Shown here: positions 45,588 to 57,019 of the stretch, piece after piece | Layout of the letters: each line of letters starts with the position of its first letter | How positions within the stretch are numbered: position 1 is the stretch's first letter | DNA from: Comamonas resistens | GTDB lineage: Bacteria > Pseudomonadota > Gammaproteobacteria > Burkholderiales > Burkholderiaceae_C | Length of the DNA: 64,000 bases | NCBI RefSeq assembly: GCF_030064165.1 | Contig: NZ_CP125947.1 | Coordinates: 1,922,001 to 1,986,000, forward strand | Reading direction: 5' to 3' | Translations under genes and position numbers: made by a program | The notes under the pieces: model-generated | Told to the model about the DNA's origin: nothing | What the model saw: only the letters and a program-made list of their open reading frames with translations | The model's database searches: none

Positions 45588-45845
45588 TTAGGAGCGCGAG
45601 CCGCCAGTGGGGGCCGGGCCACGGTTGGGCAGGTGACGGAAAGTGATGCGGCCCTTGCTCAGATCGTAGGGCGACATTTCCAGCGAAACCTTGTCGCCCG
45701 CCAGAATGCGGATGTGGTGCTTGCGCATCTTGCCGCCCGTGTAGGCGATCAGTTGGTGACCGTTGTCCAGCGTCACGCGAAAACGCGAGTCAGGCAGGAC
45801 TTCCGTCACGGAACCTTGCATTTCAATCAGTTCTTCCTTGGCCAT
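45588..45845 (-). CDS. infA: Translation initiation factor IF-1
   Basis: 85 residues, a single S1/OB-fold domain: [38 protein letters not shown], and [21 protein letters not shown]-1 occupies the A site of the 30S subunit during initiation. The C-terminal tail ([14 protein letters not shown]) is longer than the 72-residue E. coli form, as usual for this class in beta-proteobacteria. The leader upstream contains a strong hairpin (45900-45928). Confidence 0.97.
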   Translation of the reverse strand: MAKEELIEMQGSVTEVLPDSRFRVTLDNGHQLIAYTGGKMRKHHIRILAGDKVSLEMSPYDLSKGRITFRHLPNRGPAPTGGSRS

Positions 45846-45899
45846 GTGTTCAATCTCAAAAAAAGGTCAGTTGCGGCGCTTGTTCGTCAGTACCACGCT

Positions 45900-45928
45900 A
45901 AAAGGCCTGAGCAATGCTCAGGCCTTTT
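45900..45928. terminator. Hairpin with A/T flanks in the infA leader
   Basis: A perfect 13-bp stem (aaaaggcctgagc/gctcaggcctttt) around a 3-base loop, 55 bases upstream of infA and ahead of the divergent psd gene. On the minus strand it ends in TTTT. No gene stands upstream that it would terminate, so it may be an attenuator for infA or a relic. Confidence 0.6.
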
Positions 45929-46242
45929 CAACAAGTGGCAGGGCGCTGCGCTGATCGCGCAGACCGAACAAAAGGCCGGTATTCCATCAAGCAATGCTGA
46001 AGCAGCAATAAGCAAAACCGTGAAATTGTAGCTTCTTGGCTTTGTCAATGTTTTGCAAAAAGGGCAGATCGTCGCAGCGATGAGACGTTTGTACAGCTAC
46101 ATCTGGTTGCCGTAGTTTTGTGGTGAGCAGCGGAATTTCAAGAGATCCGAAGATGGCTGGGGGAAGCGAGTTGCAGGAAGGTGGCAGCTCTTCGCTAGAA
46201 TCAGCGACTATTCTCTATAACTTTGATAGCAAAAAGCCTATT

Positions 46243-47106
46243 GTGTCTGATCGACTAGCCGTACTTTCCCAATATCTTTTACCCAAACAGGCGCTGACGG
46301 CGCTGATGGGAAAGCTGGCCCAGGCGGAGGCCGGAGGATTGACGACGGCGGTGATTCGCCGCTTCATCCAGCGCTACAACGTCAATATGGCAGAGGCTGC
46401 AGAGCCTGATCCAGCCGCCTACGCCACCTTCAATGCCTTTTTCACGCGTGCTCTCAAGGAGGGTGTGCGTCCGCTATCTGCGGCCGACTGGATTTGTCCG
46501 GTGGATGGTGCCATCAGCCAGTTCGGCAAGATTCAAGGCGAACAGATCTTCCAGGCCAAGGGGCATGAATACAGTGCAACGGCTCTGGTAGGCGGCGATG
46601 CCGCCCTGGCGCAGCAGTTTGAGAATGGCAGCTTTGCCACGATTTATCTGAGTCCGCGGGACTATCACCGCATCCACATGCCTTGCGCAGGCAAGCTGCG
46701 TCGCATGATTTATGTGCCCGGCGATCTGTTCTCGGTCAATCCGACGACGGCGCGTGGTGTGCCTGGCCTGTTTGCGCGCAACGAGCGCGTGGTCTGTGTC
46801 TTCGACTCGGCCCATGGTCCGTTTGTGCTGGTGCTTGTGGGCGCGACGATTGTGGGCAGCATGGCCACGGTCTGGCATGGCTTGGTCAATCCATCACGCC
46901 CTTGTCATATCAAGAGCTGGGATTACACCGGGGCCGAAGCCGTGGAGCTGGCTCAGGGGGCCGAGATGGGCCGCTTTCAACTGGGCTCCACGGTCGTCAT
47001 GCTTTTCCCACAAGATGCGAGGGTGACGTTCAATCCGCAGTGGCAGCCAGCTGGGCCCGTGCAGCTGGGGCAGGTCATGGCCGAGGCGCAAAGAGTTCTG
47101 GATTGA
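46243..47106 (+). CDS. psd: Phosphatidylserine decarboxylase proenzyme
   Basis: About 287 residues. Converts phosphatidylserine to phosphatidylethanolamine at the inner membrane. The catalytic residues are visible: Asp in CPVDGAISQ, His in YHRIHMP, and a C-terminal LGST motif (FQLGSTVVM) where self-cleavage creates the pyruvoyl group. GTG 46243 puts the common N-terminus (S)DRLAVLSQYLLPKQALT first. The same frame is open back to 46120, where the sequence is not family-like. A terminator follows at 47122-47159. Confidence 0.93.
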   Translation: MSDRLAVLSQYLLPKQALTALMGKLAQAEAGGLTTAVIRRFIQRYNVNMAEAAEPDPAAYATFNAFFTRALKEGVRPLSAADWICPVDGAISQFGKIQGEQIFQAKGHEYSATALVGGDAALAQQFENGSFATIYLSPRDYHRIHMPCAGKLRRMIYVPGDLFSVNPTTARGVPGLFARNERVVCVFDSAHGPFVLVLVGATIVGSMATVWHGLVNPSRPCHIKSWDYTGAEAVELAQGAEMGRFQLGSTVVMLFPQDARVTFNPQWQPAGPVQLGQVMAEAQRVLD

Positions 47107-47121
47107 TATATCTTACATAGC

Positions 47122-47159
47122 AAAGGCCGCTGGCTGCATAAGCACCAGCGGCCTTTTTT
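47122..47159 (+). terminator. Terminator of psd
   Basis: 12-bp stem (aaaggccgctgg/ccagcggccttt) with an 11-base loop, followed by T residues. Confidence 0.85.
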
Positions 47160-47174
47160 GCTTGAATCCGAGGG

Positions 47175-47435
47175 TCACAGAAACCAGGTCAGCGGCTCCG
47201 GCCTGCGTTCGGTGGTGAAGGTGGTTGGAGACAGCTGCAGGGTGTGCGGCTTGACGGGGTCGTCCTGACCGCGCAAATAGATCATCAACTCGCGACGGCG
47301 CAAGATGACATGGCTGACGATTTCGCGTCGGCCGTTCTGGGTGACCTCGGTGCCGGGGCGAAACAGCGGCATATGAAACAGGCCACTGCGTGTGGTGGGC
47401 GGCAATGCCGCAACTTCAGGGGAGGCGAGCTGCAT
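47175..47435 (-). CDS. Hypothetical protein, 86 residues
   Basis: Not recognised. A basic small protein with no signal peptide or membrane segment: an internal SHVILRRRELMIYLRG beta-like stretch and a proline-rich tail (RRPEPLTWFL). It lies 79 bases after glnD on the same strand, close enough to be on one transcript. Good codon usage and its place between two conserved genes favour a real gene. Confidence 0.55.
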   Translation of the reverse strand: MQLASPEVAALPPTTRSGLFHMPLFRPGTEVTQNGRREIVSHVILRRRELMIYLRGQDDPVKPHTLQLSPTTFTTERRPEPLTWFL

Positions 47436-47514
47436 AGGCTTTCCGTAGTAGTGGTGACTGCTTATCGGCAGCGCTCCCGCAAACTGAAGCCTTTGGCCGA
47501 ATATTTCTTTGAAC

Positions 47515-50145
47515 TCAGTTATTGGCGGCCAGAGCCTTGAGCAGCTCGGTTTCTATGCGCAACTGGCTGCTATTGTCCTGAAGCTCGGAGCCTTCGATCA
47601 AGAAAGTGTCCTCCACCCGCTCGCCCAACGTGCTGATCTTGGCCAGATGCACGCTGATGTGGTGCTGAGCCAGGATGCGGGCAATGGTGTAGAGCAGGCC
47701 TGCGCGGTCAGAAGCCGAGATGGACAGCAGCCAGTGCTGGGCTTTTTCGTCGGGGTGCAGTTGCACGCGTGGCGCAAACGGAAAGCTTTTGACGCGACGT
47801 GAGAGGCGGCGGTGGGAGGGTGTGGGCAGGGGACCACCCCTGGTCAGAGTCAGGGTCAGATCGTTTTCCACCATGTGCATGAGCTCGCGGTACTGCTCCT
47901 GCATGGTGGGGGCCACGACCTGAAACGTGTCCAGCGCATAGCCGTTGTTGGCCGTGTGCACGCGGGCATCCAGAATCGAAAATCCGGCGCGGTCAAAGTA
48001 GCCGCAAATACAGGCGAACAGATCGGCTTGATCGGGCGCATAGACCAGCACCTGCAAGCCTTCGCCGGCCAGAGAGCGGCGGGCCCGCACCACAGGCTTG
48101 CCCGCGCCCACATGGCGCGAGATATGGCGCGTATGCCAGGCGATGTCGGCGGCTTCATGGCGCATGAAATAGCTGACATCGAGCGTGTCCCAGAGCTTTT
48201 TGTGCGATTCAAAGGGCTGGGCCGACAGGGCCAGCTGGATCAGGGCTTCGCGCTTGCGGGCCTCGATTTCGGCGGCGGCATCAGGGGCACGACCGCCCAG
48301 AACGCGCAGCGTCAGGCGGTAGGTGTCCTCCAGCAGCTTGCCCTTCCATGCACTCCAGACCTTGGGGCTGGTGCCACGAATGTCGGCCACGGTGAGCAGA
48401 TACAAGGCCGTCAGCTTGCGCTCGTTGCCCACACGTTCGGCAAAGGCGCGAATCACATCGGGATCGGATAGATCCTGCTTCTGTGCCACCTGGCTCATGG
48501 TCAGATGTTCTCGTACCAGAAATTCGACCAGGTCGGCGTCGGCTTTCTCGATCTGGTGGGCGCGGCAAAAGCGCTTGACCTCCACGGCGCCGATGATGGA
48601 GTGATCTCCGCCACGGCCCTTGCCGATGTCGTGGAACAGCGCCGCCAGATACAGAATCCAGGGCTTGTCCCAGCCTGCGGCCAGCTGGGAGCAGAACGGG
48701 TATTCATGCGCATGTTCGGCCATGAAAAAGCGCCGCATATTGCGCAGCACCATCAGGATATGCTGGTCCACGGTGTAGACATGGAACAGGTCATGCTGCA
48801 TCTGGCCCACGATGCGGCGAAACGGCCACAGATAGCGGCCCAGCACCGAGGTCTGGTTCATCAGCCGCATGGCATGGGTGAGGCCGCGCGGCTGTTTGAG
48901 AATCTTCATGAAAGTTTCTCGGTTGACCGGGTCGCGCCGGAAAGCGCTGTCCATCAGGTCGCGGCTGGCGTACAGGGCGCGCAGCGTACGGGTGGACAGG
49001 CCGGTCAGTCCTTCCTGCCGCTCGTACATGAGAAAGGTTTCGAGAATCGCGTGTGGATCTTTTTCGTAGAGGTCGTCGCTGGCCACTTCGATCGTTCCCG
49101 CCTTTTCGTAGAAGCGCTCGGTCAGCGGGATCAGCGTGTGAGAGCGGGGGCTGAGCCGCTCCTCGATGCTCATGCGCACGATCTGGCACAACTGGGTCAC
49201 GGCCTTGGCGGCCCAGTAATAGTGGCGCATCAGGGTCTCGCCGGCGCGCATGGCCAGCTTGCGGCCCTCTGGCGTGGTGGAGCGATAGCCAAAAGTCTCG
49301 GCAACCGCGGTTTGCAAGTCAAACACCAGTCGGTCTTCATGGCGACCCGCCACGGCATGCAGGCGGGCGCGAATCAGGCTCAGCAGTGCCTCGTTCGACT
49401 CCAGCTGCTGCTCTTCAAAGGTGGTGATCAGACCATTGGCAGCCAGTTCGCGCCAATTGCTGCCAAAGCCGGCGGCTTTTGACAGCCAGAGCATGGTGTG
49501 CAGATCGCGCAGGCCGCCCGGAGACTCCTTGCAGTTGGGCTCCAGCGCATAAGGGGTGAAGTCGTACTTGGCATGGCGCTGGCGCAGCTCCAGCAGTTTG
49601 CCTGCGACAAAGGCCTTGGCATCGATCTGGGCGCGAAACTGTTGCTCGAAGTCGGCAAACAATGACTGGCTGCCAGTGATGCGGCGCGACTCCAGCATGG
49701 AGGTCTGCACTGTCAGGTCCTGCGCGGCCTCTTCCAGACACTCTGCAATGCTGCGCACGCTGGAGCCAATTTCCAGGCCCGCATCCCAGCAACTGCTGAT
49801 GAATTGCTCCACGCGGCTTGCCGTCTCCCGGTCGGGCTGTGCCCCACCTTGGGGCAACAGCACGAGCACGTCGATATCCGAGTGCGGAAACAGCTGCGAG
49901 CGGCCATAGCCTCCCACGGCCAGCAGTGCGGCGTCGGCGGGCATTTCGGCGCGCTGCCATAAAGTGCGCAGCAGGCCATCGGCCAGTTCACTGAAATGGT
50001 GCAGTACCCCCCGGATGCTGCGCCGCCCCAGCGTATGGTTCTTCAGCAGTGCGGTCTGCCGGGTCTTGGCCTCGCGGTAGGTGTCTCGCAACTGCTGCAG
50101 CGATGCGTGGTCAACGGCGGATGTGGGAATGGCGGAGGTCGTCAT
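47515..50145 (-). CDS. glnD: [Protein-PII] uridylyltransferase / uridylyl-removing enzyme
   Basis: 876 residues. Senses glutamine and uridylylates or deuridylylates PII proteins. Domains in order: nucleotidyltransferase ([19 protein letters not shown], with the metal-binding Asp pair), a helical GlnD-type region, the HD hydrolase domain ([17 protein letters not shown]), and two C-terminal ACT domains that bind glutamine ([20 protein letters not shown] and [20 protein letters not shown]). Complete and of normal length. It follows map in the same direction, but a strong terminator stands between. Confidence 0.97.
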   Translation of the reverse strand: MTTSAIPTSAVDHASLQQLRDTYREAKTRQTALLKNHTLGRRSIRGVLHHFSELADGLLRTLWQRAEMPADAALLAVGGYGRSQLFPHSDIDVLVLLPQGGAQPDRETASRVEQFISSCWDAGLEIGSSVRSIAECLEEAAQDLTVQTSMLESRRITGSQSLFADFEQQFRAQIDAKAFVAGKLLELRQRHAKYDFTPYALEPNCKESPGGLRDLHTMLWLSKAAGFGSNWRELAANGLITTFEEQQLESNEALLSLIRARLHAVAGRHEDRLVFDLQTAVAETFGYRSTTPEGRKLAMRAGETLMRHYYWAAKAVTQLCQIVRMSIEERLSPRSHTLIPLTERFYEKAGTIEVASDDLYEKDPHAILETFLMYERQEGLTGLSTRTLRALYASRDLMDSAFRRDPVNRETFMKILKQPRGLTHAMRLMNQTSVLGRYLWPFRRIVGQMQHDLFHVYTVDQHILMVLRNMRRFFMAEHAHEYPFCSQLAAGWDKPWILYLAALFHDIGKGRGGDHSIIGAVEVKRFCRAHQIEKADADLVEFLVREHLTMSQVAQKQDLSDPDVIRAFAERVGNERKLTALYLLTVADIRGTSPKVWSAWKGKLLEDTYRLTLRVLGGRAPDAAAEIEARKREALIQLALSAQPFESHKKLWDTLDVSYFMRHEAADIAWHTRHISRHVGAGKPVVRARRSLAGEGLQVLVYAPDQADLFACICGYFDRAGFSILDARVHTANNGYALDTFQVVAPTMQEQYRELMHMVENDLTLTLTRGGPLPTPSHRRLSRRVKSFPFAPRVQLHPDEKAQHWLLSISASDRAGLLYTIARILAQHHISVHLAKISTLGERVEDTFLIEGSELQDNSSQLRIETELLKALAANN

Positions 50146-50270
50146 GCGCGGCAGAAAGTCGGGTTCAACAGAGCAGGTGCAGGGCTTGACCTTACCTCAA
50201 GCCCGTTGGCATGAGGCGGGCATTGATAAAAAGGAGAGCGCCTTGCGCTTGCTGGACAGGCATGACAAGC

Positions 50271-50306
50271 AAAAAACATGCCGCATCGGCTGGGCCGGTG
50301 CGGCAT
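50271..50306 (-). terminator. Terminator of map
   Basis: On the minus strand an 8-bp stem (atgccgca/tgcggcat) extends inward by four GC pairs and is followed by a run of six T residues. It separates map from glnD. Confidence 0.8.
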
Positions 50307-50363
50307 GGGGTGTCGGTGTCCGACGAGGCCGATGCCGTTCAAGCACCATGGCCCGGGGGCAGA

Positions 50364-51176
50364 TCAGGTACGGATCGCAGTGATGAAGTCAGGAGGCGTG
50401 GGCGAACCCTCGGACCAGGTCAGCACGTCGTAGCCCGTCTTGGTGACGGCCAGCATCAGCTCCCACTGGGCGGTCAGGCTGCGGTCCTTGGTGACCACGG
50501 TCCAGCCGTCAGGCATGGCCTTGATATCGCGCTTGCCAAGGTTGAGCATGGGCTCGATGGTGAAGACCATGCCTTCTTCCAGTACCACGCCTTCACCGGG
50601 GCGACCATAGTGCAGCACCTGGGGCTCGTCATGGAAGACCTTGCCGATGCCGTGGCCGCAGTATTCGCGCACCACCGACAGGTTGTGACCTTCGGCAAAC
50701 GATTGAATGGCATGGCCGATATCGCCGAGCGTGGCGCCGGGCTTGACCTGGGCGATGCCCTTCCACATGGCCTCGAAAGTCAGCTGGCACAGGCGCTTGG
50801 CGGCAATCGAGCCTTCGCCGATGATGAACATGCGGCTGTTGTCGCCAAACCAGCCGTCTTCGGTGATGACGGTCACGTCCACGTTGACGATATCGCCCTT
50901 CTTGAGCGGCTTGTCATTGGGAATGCCGTGACACACCACGTTGTTGACCGAGGTGCAGACATAGGCCGGGTAGGGCGTCATGCCTGGCGGCTGATAGCCG
51001 AGGCAGGCCGTCTTCGTGCCTTGCTCGGCCATGCGCTGGGCGCACAGATCGTCGATCTGCTGGGTGGTGATGCCGGGCTTGATGTGAGGGGTGATGTAGT
51101 CCAGCACATCCGAAGCAAAGCGACCTGCAATGCGCATGCGCTCGATGTCTTCGGGGGTCTTCAGTGTGATGCTCAT
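50364..51176 (-). CDS. map: Methionine aminopeptidase, type I
   Basis: 270 residues; removes the initiator Met from nascent proteins. The metal ligands are present in order: Asp in DIVNVDVTVI, Asp in EDGWFGDNSRMF, His in YCGHGIGKVFHDEP, and Glu in EGMVFTIEPML plus WTVVTKDRSLTAQWE. Start ATG 51176 (MSITLKTPEDIERM) matches the family; a longer frame to 51251 is rejected. It is divergent from purL. Confidence 0.97.
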   Translation of the reverse strand: MSITLKTPEDIERMRIAGRFASDVLDYITPHIKPGITTQQIDDLCAQRMAEQGTKTACLGYQPPGMTPYPAYVCTSVNNVVCHGIPNDKPLKKGDIVNVDVTVITEDGWFGDNSRMFIIGEGSIAAKRLCQLTFEAMWKGIAQVKPGATLGDIGHAIQSFAEGHNLSVVREYCGHGIGKVFHDEPQVLHYGRPGEGVVLEEGMVFTIEPMLNLGKRDIKAMPDGWTVVTKDRSLTAQWELMLAVTKTGYDVLTWSEGSPTPPDFITAIRT

Positions 51177-51352
51177 GTATGGAATTATCCCATCGCGGCT
51201 TTGAACTTGCAGGACATGTGACTGAGAAGTCCAAGGGTTAGCGCTAGGCACGGTAAAATGCGAGGCTCACCGATTCAGCGCCTTGGCCGGGTCCTCACAA
51301 CAGGGCCAGGCCATGGCGCTTTTCACCAGCCTTCACATAAACAGGCCGCCAC

Positions 51353-54300
51353 GTGACATTGCATCTGACACAGTTTGAGGGTGGAAACGCCCTGAGCTCG
51401 TTCCGCGCCCAACAGCTTCTGACCGATCTGGTCGCCATCCACCCCAAGATCACAGGCGTGTCCGCGCGCTTTGTGCATTTGGTGGCCACTGAAAGCACAC
51501 CTGTGCCCGCATTGCAAGAGCGCCTGTCGGCGCTCTTGACTTATGGCGATCCCTACGAAGGCGCCGCAGAGGGTCTGGCTTTTGTGATCACGCCCCGCCT
51601 GGGCACGATCTCCCCCTGGGCTTCCAAGGCCACGGACATTGCCCGCAACTGCGGCCTGGATGTATTCCGCGTGGAGCGCATCACCGAGTACCGCGTGGCC
51701 CTGAAGTCCGGTCTCCTGGGTGGACAGCCCGAGTTGAGCGCCGAGCAAACCGCACAGATCGCCGCTCTGCTGCACGACCGCATGACCGAATCGGTTTTCG
51801 CCACACGTGCCGAGGCCGAGCAGCTGTTCTCCACACTGCAGGCCGCTCCCATGGAGTTTGTCGACGTGCTGGGTGGCGGCCGCGCTGCGCTGGAAACTGC
51901 CAACAAACAGTGGGGCCTGGCCCTGGCCGATGACGAGATCGAGTATCTGGTCAACGCCTTCAATGGCCTGCAGCGCAACCCCACCGACGTGGAGCTGATG
52001 ATGTTCGCCCAGGCGAACTCCGAGCACTGCCGCCACAAGATCTTCAACGCCAACTTCACCATCGACGGCGTAGCGCAGGAAAAATCGCTGTTCGGCATGA
52101 TCCGCAACACCGAGCAGCTTTCGCCCCAGCACACCATCGTGGCCTATGCCGACAACGCCTCCATCATGGAAGGCCATGAGGTGGAGCGCTTTGTAGCAAA
52201 ATTCAGTGGTAACGCAGGTGCAGCAAGCGCTCCCAGCTATCAAAAGCAAAGTGCTACCAGCCATGTGCTGATGAAGGTGGAAACGCATAACCACCCCACA
52301 GCCATCTCTCCCTTCCCCGGTGCATCGACCGGCAACGGCGGCGAAATCCGTGACGAAGGCGCAACCGGCCGTGGCTCCAAGCCCAAGGCGGGTCTGACGG
52401 GTTTCACCGTCTCCAAGCTCTGGGGCAGCGAAGTCGGCAAGCCCGATCACATTGCCAGCCCGCTGCAGATCATGATCGAAGGCCCGCTGGGTGGTGCGGC
52501 CTTCAACAACGAATTTGGCCGTCCCAATCTGACTGGTTACTTCCGCGAGTATGAGCAGCAGGTCGGCGTTGGTGCCGACGCTATCACCCGTGGCTACCAC
52601 AAGCCCATCATGATCGCTGGTGGCCTGGGCGTGATCGACTCCGAGCAGACCAAGAAGATTCTGTTCCCCGCTGGCACTTTGCTGATCCAGCTGGGCGGCC
52701 CCGGCATGCGTATCGGCATGGGCGGCGGTGCGGCCAGCTCCATGGCCAGCGGCACCAACGCGGCCGAGCTGGACTTTGACTCGGTGCAGCGCGGCAACCC
52801 CGAGATCGAGCGCCGTGCGCAGGAAGTCATCAACCACTGCTGGCAGCAGGGCGCCAACAACCCCATCCTGGCCATTCACGATGTGGGGGCCGGCGGTATC
52901 TCCAACGCTTTCCCCGAGCTGACCAACGACGCTGGCCGCGGCGCACGCTTTGATCTGCGCGCCGTCAAGCTGGAAGAGTCCGGCCTGGCACCCAAGGAAA
53001 TCTGGTCCAACGAATCGCAGGAACGCTATGTGATGGCGATTGCGCCCGAATCGCTGGCGCAGTTCACGGCGTTTTGCGAGCGCGAGCGCTGCCCGTTTGC
53101 CGTGATCGGCACGGCCACCGAAGAGCGCCAACTGGTGCTGGAAGACACAGCCGTGGAATCGGGCGACCAGAAGTTCCCCGTGGACATGCCCATGGAGGTG
53201 CTGCTGGGCAAGCCGCCCAAGATGCACAAGGACGTAACGACGGTGACGCGCGATCTGCCCGCCATCGACCTGACCGGCGTGCCACTGGAAAAGGCTGTGA
53301 TTGAAGTGCTGGCCCACCCCACCGTGGCCTCCAAGCGTTTCCTGATCACCATCGGCGACCGTGCCGTGGGTGGCCTGACCCACCGCGACCAGATGGTCGG
53401 CCCCTGGCAGGTGCCCGTGGCCGATGTGGCCGTGACCCTGGCCGACTTCAAGGGCTTCAAGGGTGAAGCCATGGCCATGGGCGAGCGCACGCCGCTGGCG
53501 GCCATCAACGCGCCCGCCTCGGGCCGCATGGCCGTGGCCGAAGCCATCACCAATATGCTGGCCGCGCCGATCGAGCTGAGCAAGATCAAGATGTCGGCCA
53601 ACTGGATGGCGGCCTGTGGCGAGCCCGGCGAAGACGCCGCGCTGTACGAGACCGTGAAGGCCGTAGGCATGGAGCTGTGCCCGGCGCTGAACATCTCGAT
53701 TCCCGTGGGCAAGGATTCGCTGTCCATGCGCACGCAGTGGAACGAGAACGGCCAGACCAAGAAGGTCACCTCGCCCGTCAGCCTGATCATCACCGGCTTT
53801 GCCTCCATCGACGATGTGCGCAGCACGCTGACGCCTCAGCTCGATGCCGAGGAAGAAGACAGCACGCTGGTGCTGATCGATCTGTCGCGCGGCAAGATGC
53901 GTATGGGTGGCTCCATCATCGGTCAGGTGCTCAACCAAAGCGGCAACGAAGTGCCCGACCTGGACGACGCCAAGGATCTGATTGCCATGGTCGATGCCGT
54001 GAATGCACTGCGCGACAAGGGCCAGATCCTGGCCTACCACGACCGTGGTGACGGTGGCCTGCTGGCCACCGTGGCCGAAATGGCTTTTGCCGGCCATGTG
54101 GGCGTGGCGCTGAATGTGGACATGCTGATCACCGAAGGCGACGGCATCAGCGACAGCCGCATGGACAGCGGCGAAGGCAAGAACTGGGGTAACCAGGTCT
54201 CGGGCCGCCGCGAAGACCTGACCCTGCGTGCACTGTTCAACGAAGAGCTGGGCGCCGTGCTGCAGATCAGGACCGCTGATCGCAGCGAAGTCATGCAGAC

Positions 54301-55375
54301 CTTGCGCGAGCATGGCCTCGCGACCTGCAGCCACATCGTGGGCAAGACTCGCCCCGTGTCGTCTGCTGTCGATATGGGCAAGGGTGAGCTGCAAGTCTGG
54401 CGCGATGCCAAGAAGGTGTTTGGCGCAACGCTCTCCGATCTGCATCAGGTCTGGGATGCCGTGAGCTGGAAGATTGCCCAGCAGCGCGACAACCCCGCCT
54501 GCGCCGACAGCGAGCACGCTGCCGCTGGCGTGCCGAACGACCCCGGCATGCATGTGCATCTGACGTTCGATCCGCAGGACAATGTGGCTGCGCCTTTCAT
54601 CAACGTGGCCGCCAAGCCCCGCGTGGCCGTGCTGCGCGAGCAAGGCGTGAACTCCCATGTCGAGATGGCTTATGCCTTCACCGAAGCCGGATTTGACGCA
54701 GTGGATGTGCACATGACCGATCTGCAAACCGGCCGTGCGCAGCTCAAGGACTTTGCCGGCGTGGTCGCCTGTGGCGGCTTCAGCTATGGCGACACCCTGG
54801 GCGCCGGCATTGGCTGGGCGCGCTCCATCACCTTCAATGATCGCCTGTCGGCCGAGTTCCAGCAGTTCTTTGGCCGCACCGACACCTTTGGTCTGGGGGT
54901 GTGCAACGGCTGCCAGATGTTTGCCGAACTGGCCGACATCATTCCCGGTGCACAGGACTGGCCGCGTTTCACCCAGAATCAGAGCAATCGCTTCGAGGCG
55001 CGTCTGAGCATGGTGGAAGTGCTGGAGTCGCCCAGCCTGTTCCTGCAAGGCATGGCCGGCTCGCGCCTGCCTATCGCCGTGGCGCACGGCGAGGGCTATG
55101 CCAACTTCAAGTTCCGCGGCAATGAAGGCCAGGTGCTGAAGGCCATGCGCTACGTGGACAACCACGGTCAGCCCACCGAGCAGTATCCGTTCAACCCCAA
55201 CGGCTCTGCCGGCGGCCTGACGGCGGTGACCACGGCCGACGGCCGCTTCACGGCCATGATGCCCCACCCCGAGCGCGTGTTCCGCAACGTGCAGATGAGC
55301 TGGACTTCAGGTGACAAGTCCGAATTCAGCCCCTGGATGCGTGTGTGGCGCAATGCGCGCAAGTGGCTGGGCTGA
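51353..55375 (+). CDS. purL: Phosphoribosylformylglycinamidine synthase
   Basis: 1340 residues; ATP- and glutamine-dependent fourth step of purine synthesis. The single-chain large form is complete: N-terminal PurS-like part ([19 protein letters not shown]), two AIRS-like domains ([19 protein letters not shown] is read as KVETHNHPT), and a C-terminal glutaminase with the nucleophile Cys in [10 protein letters not shown] and His/Glu in MPHPERVF. Translation begins at GTG 51353. An in-frame short repeat copy lies in a linker near residue 290 (52225-52245). Confidence 0.97.
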   Translation: MTLHLTQFEGGNALSSFRAQQLLTDLVAIHPKITGVSARFVHLVATESTPVPALQERLSALLTYGDPYEGAAEGLAFVITPRLGTISPWASKATDIARNCGLDVFRVERITEYRVALKSGLLGGQPELSAEQTAQIAALLHDRMTESVFATRAEAEQLFSTLQAAPMEFVDVLGGGRAALETANKQWGLALADDEIEYLVNAFNGLQRNPTDVELMMFAQANSEHCRHKIFNANFTIDGVAQEKSLFGMIRNTEQLSPQHTIVAYADNASIMEGHEVERFVAKFSGNAGAASAPSYQKQSATSHVLMKVETHNHPTAISPFPGASTGNGGEIRDEGATGRGSKPKAGLTGFTVSKLWGSEVGKPDHIASPLQIMIEGPLGGAAFNNEFGRPNLTGYFREYEQQVGVGADAITRGYHKPIMIAGGLGVIDSEQTKKILFPAGTLLIQLGGPGMRIGMGGGAASSMASGTNAAELDFDSVQRGNPEIERRAQEVINHCWQQGANNPILAIHDVGAGGISNAFPELTNDAGRGARFDLRAVKLEESGLAPKEIWSNESQERYVMAIAPESLAQFTAFCERERCPFAVIGTATEERQLVLEDTAVESGDQKFPVDMPMEVLLGKPPKMHKDVTTVTRDLPAIDLTGVPLEKAVIEVLAHPTVASKRFLITIGDRAVGGLTHRDQMVGPWQVPVADVAVTLADFKGFKGEAMAMGERTPLAAINAPASGRMAVAEAITNMLAAPIELSKIKMSANWMAACGEPGEDAALYETVKAVGMELCPALNISIPVGKDSLSMRTQWNENGQTKKVTSPVSLIITGFASIDDVRSTLTPQLDAEEEDSTLVLIDLSRGKMRMGGSIIGQVLNQSGNEVPDLDDAKDLIAMVDAVNALRDKGQILAYHDRGDGGLLATVAEMAFAGHVGVALNVDMLITEGDGISDSRMDSGEGKNWGNQVSGRREDLTLRALFNEELGAVLQIRTADRSEVMQTLREHGLATCSHIVGKTRPVSSAVDMGKGELQVWRDAKKVFGATLSDLHQVWDAVSWKIAQQRDNPACADSEHAAAGVPNDPGMHVHLTFDPQDNVAAPFINVAAKPRVAVLREQGVNSHVEMAYAFTEAGFDAVDVHMTDLQTGRAQLKDFAGVVACGGFSYGDTLGAGIGWARSITFNDRLSAEFQQFFGRTDTFGLGVCNGCQMFAELADIIPGAQDWPRFTQNQSNRFEARLSMVEVLESPSLFLQGMAGSRLPIAVAHGEGYANFKFRGNEGQVLKAMRYVDNHGQPTEQYPFNPNGSAGGLTAVTTADGRFTAMMPHPERVFRNVQMSWTSGDKSEFSPWMRVWRNARKWLG
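52225..52245 (+). repeat. Short Comamonadaceae-type repeat inside purL
   Basis: AAGCGCT CCC AGCTATCAAAA. Shares 17 of 21 bases with the copy at 61127-61147; both read in frame through a protein linker. Adds a poorly conserved Ser/Ala/Gln-rich stretch to PurL. Confidence 0.55.
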
Positions 55376-55573
55376 TGTTCTGATCGCAGAAGCTGTCTAA
55401 AGAAAGCCGGTTGACGAAAGTCAGCTGGCTTTTTTCATGTATTGCGAATTAATGTCTTTTTTCATCCGAGAGCTCGGATGCTGATGTTAGGCTGATGCCC
55501 GGCAAGACTCGGACCCTGAGCATCACGGGTCTGAACAAAACGTGCAGCAAATTGACCGTACGGGGGAGCATCG

Positions 55574-57019
55574 GTGTCGCGTGTATTAGCTACGGAAGCA
55601 GAAGTGCTGGCTCTGTCGCCAGATGCTGCTTCATCCAAGGCCGCAAAAGGACTGCAGTCCATCAGCAAATGGCCAACCACGGGAAGCAATGAAGCGGCCG
55701 TCTGGGGCGAGTGTCAGGGCAGCGGCTCCAAGCCTTATCAGACTCAGGTCGATCTCAGCGGCCCCGCTTTCAAATGCTCGTGTCCCAGCCGCAAATTCCC
55801 TTGCAAGCATGGTCTGGCACTGATGCTGTTGCGCGCGGCAGGGCAGGTGCCCGAAGCTGCCGAGCCGCCCGAATGGGTGAACGCATGGCTCGGGGGGCGT
55901 CAGGAAAAAGCCGAGAAGAAAGAGGCCAAGGCTGCCGCCATTGCCGCTGCGCCGCCGCCCGATCCTGAAGTGCTGGCCAAGCAGCAGGCCAAGCGTGACG
56001 ACAAGCGCTGGGACAAGGTGTCGGCCGGCATGCAGGAGCTGTCTTTGTGGATGCAGGATATGGTGCGCACCGGCCTTGCCAACCAGGCGGGTGATGCCCA
56101 GGCATGCCAGCACTGGTACACCATGGCCGCGCGCATGGTCGATGCCCAGGCTACCGGCATGGCCGCACGTATCAAGGAGGCCTGGGAACTGGTGGACAGC
56201 CACCCGAATTGGGCGCGCGATCTGCTGGTGCAACTGGGCCATTGGCAATTGCTGGTCGAAGCGGTGGAGCGGCGTGATTCTTTGCCCGCCGAAGTCAAGG
56301 CCGATGTGATGGCCGCTTTAGGCTGGTCCATGGACAAGGTGGAGGTACAGGCGCAAGGCCATGCCGTGACTGACCGCTGGCGTGTTGCCGGCATGCGCAT
56401 GATCGAGCGCGAAGGCCGCTTGCTGGAGCGCCGTGTCTGGCTGCAAGGCCTGCAAAGCGGGCGTATGGCGCTGATGCTGGACTATGCACAAGGGGGGCGC
56501 GGTTTCGAGACGGCCTGGGTGCAAGGTGCAAGCTACCGCGGGACTGTGCATTTCTATCCCGGCCAGGCTGCCTTGCGTGCACTGGCAGGCAGCGATTTGC
56601 AGCGGCTTGAGTCTGGGGTCGAGGCGTCTTTGACATCGGCGATGCTGGGTGATTCGCTGCTGCAGCTGAGCCAGCGCATTGCCGCTAACCCGGTGCAGTT
56701 CGCGCAGCCGCTGTGGTGCGCGCAGGCTGGCTTGAACTATGTCGATGGTCAGTGGTTTGCCAGCTGGCCACAGCCGCAGGAAGCAGGCCAGGATCACAGT
56801 CTGGCTCCGGTGCCGGTGGTGGTGAGTGACGACCAAGCCTGGCGCCTGCTGGCGCTGAGCGGTGGTGCGCCGGTGGCCTTGTTTGGTGAGTGGGAAGCAG
56901 GCCCGCAGATTGGCCGCTGGCGCCTGCTCAGTGCCTGGCTGCCGGCGGAGCAGGGTGGGGTGGTGGATGCGTTGTCGCCCTTGATCCCCATCTGGCAGAA
57001 CCGGGGTGAGATGTTATGA
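55574..57019 (+). CDS. SWIM zinc-finger protein
   Basis: 481 residues, GTG start with a strong gggggag ribosome site five bases upstream. The SWIM motif lies at residues 68-79: Cys68-x-Cys70, Cys77-x-His79 (FKCSCPSRKFPCKHGLAL). SWIM domains bind nucleic acid or proteins through one zinc. A charged Lys/Ala-rich linker follows (about residues 110-145). The C-terminal 330 residues have no recognised motif and look alpha-helical, then beta-rich. The first gene of the MoxR-VWA module, overlapping the DUF5691 gene by 4 bases. Role: probably substrate or nucleic acid recognition for the module (inference). Confidence 0.85.
   Translation: MSRVLATEAEVLALSPDAASSKAAKGLQSISKWPTTGSNEAAVWGECQGSGSKPYQTQVDLSGPAFKCSCPSRKFPCKHGLALMLLRAAGQVPEAAEPPEWVNAWLGGRQEKAEKKEAKAAAIAAAPPPDPEVLAKQQAKRDDKRWDKVSAGMQELSLWMQDMVRTGLANQAGDAQACQHWYTMAARMVDAQATGMAARIKEAWELVDSHPNWARDLLVQLGHWQLLVEAVERRDSLPAEVKADVMAALGWSMDKVEVQAQGHAVTDRWRVAGMRMIEREGRLLERRVWLQGLQSGRMALMLDYAQGGRGFETAWVQGASYRGTVHFYPGQAALRALAGSDLQRLESGVEASLTSAMLGDSLLQLSQRIAANPVQFAQPLWCAQAGLNYVDGQWFASWPQPQEAGQDHSLAPVPVVVSDDQAWRLLALSGGAPVALFGEWEAGPQIGRWRLLSAWLPAEQGGVVDALSPLIPIWQNRGEML

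Noticed and set aside
51323..55267. A 1314-residue open frame antisense to purL
   Set aside because: It mirrors the purL codon pattern in GC-rich DNA and has a His/Gly-rich composition with no domain. purL is unmistakable on the other strand.
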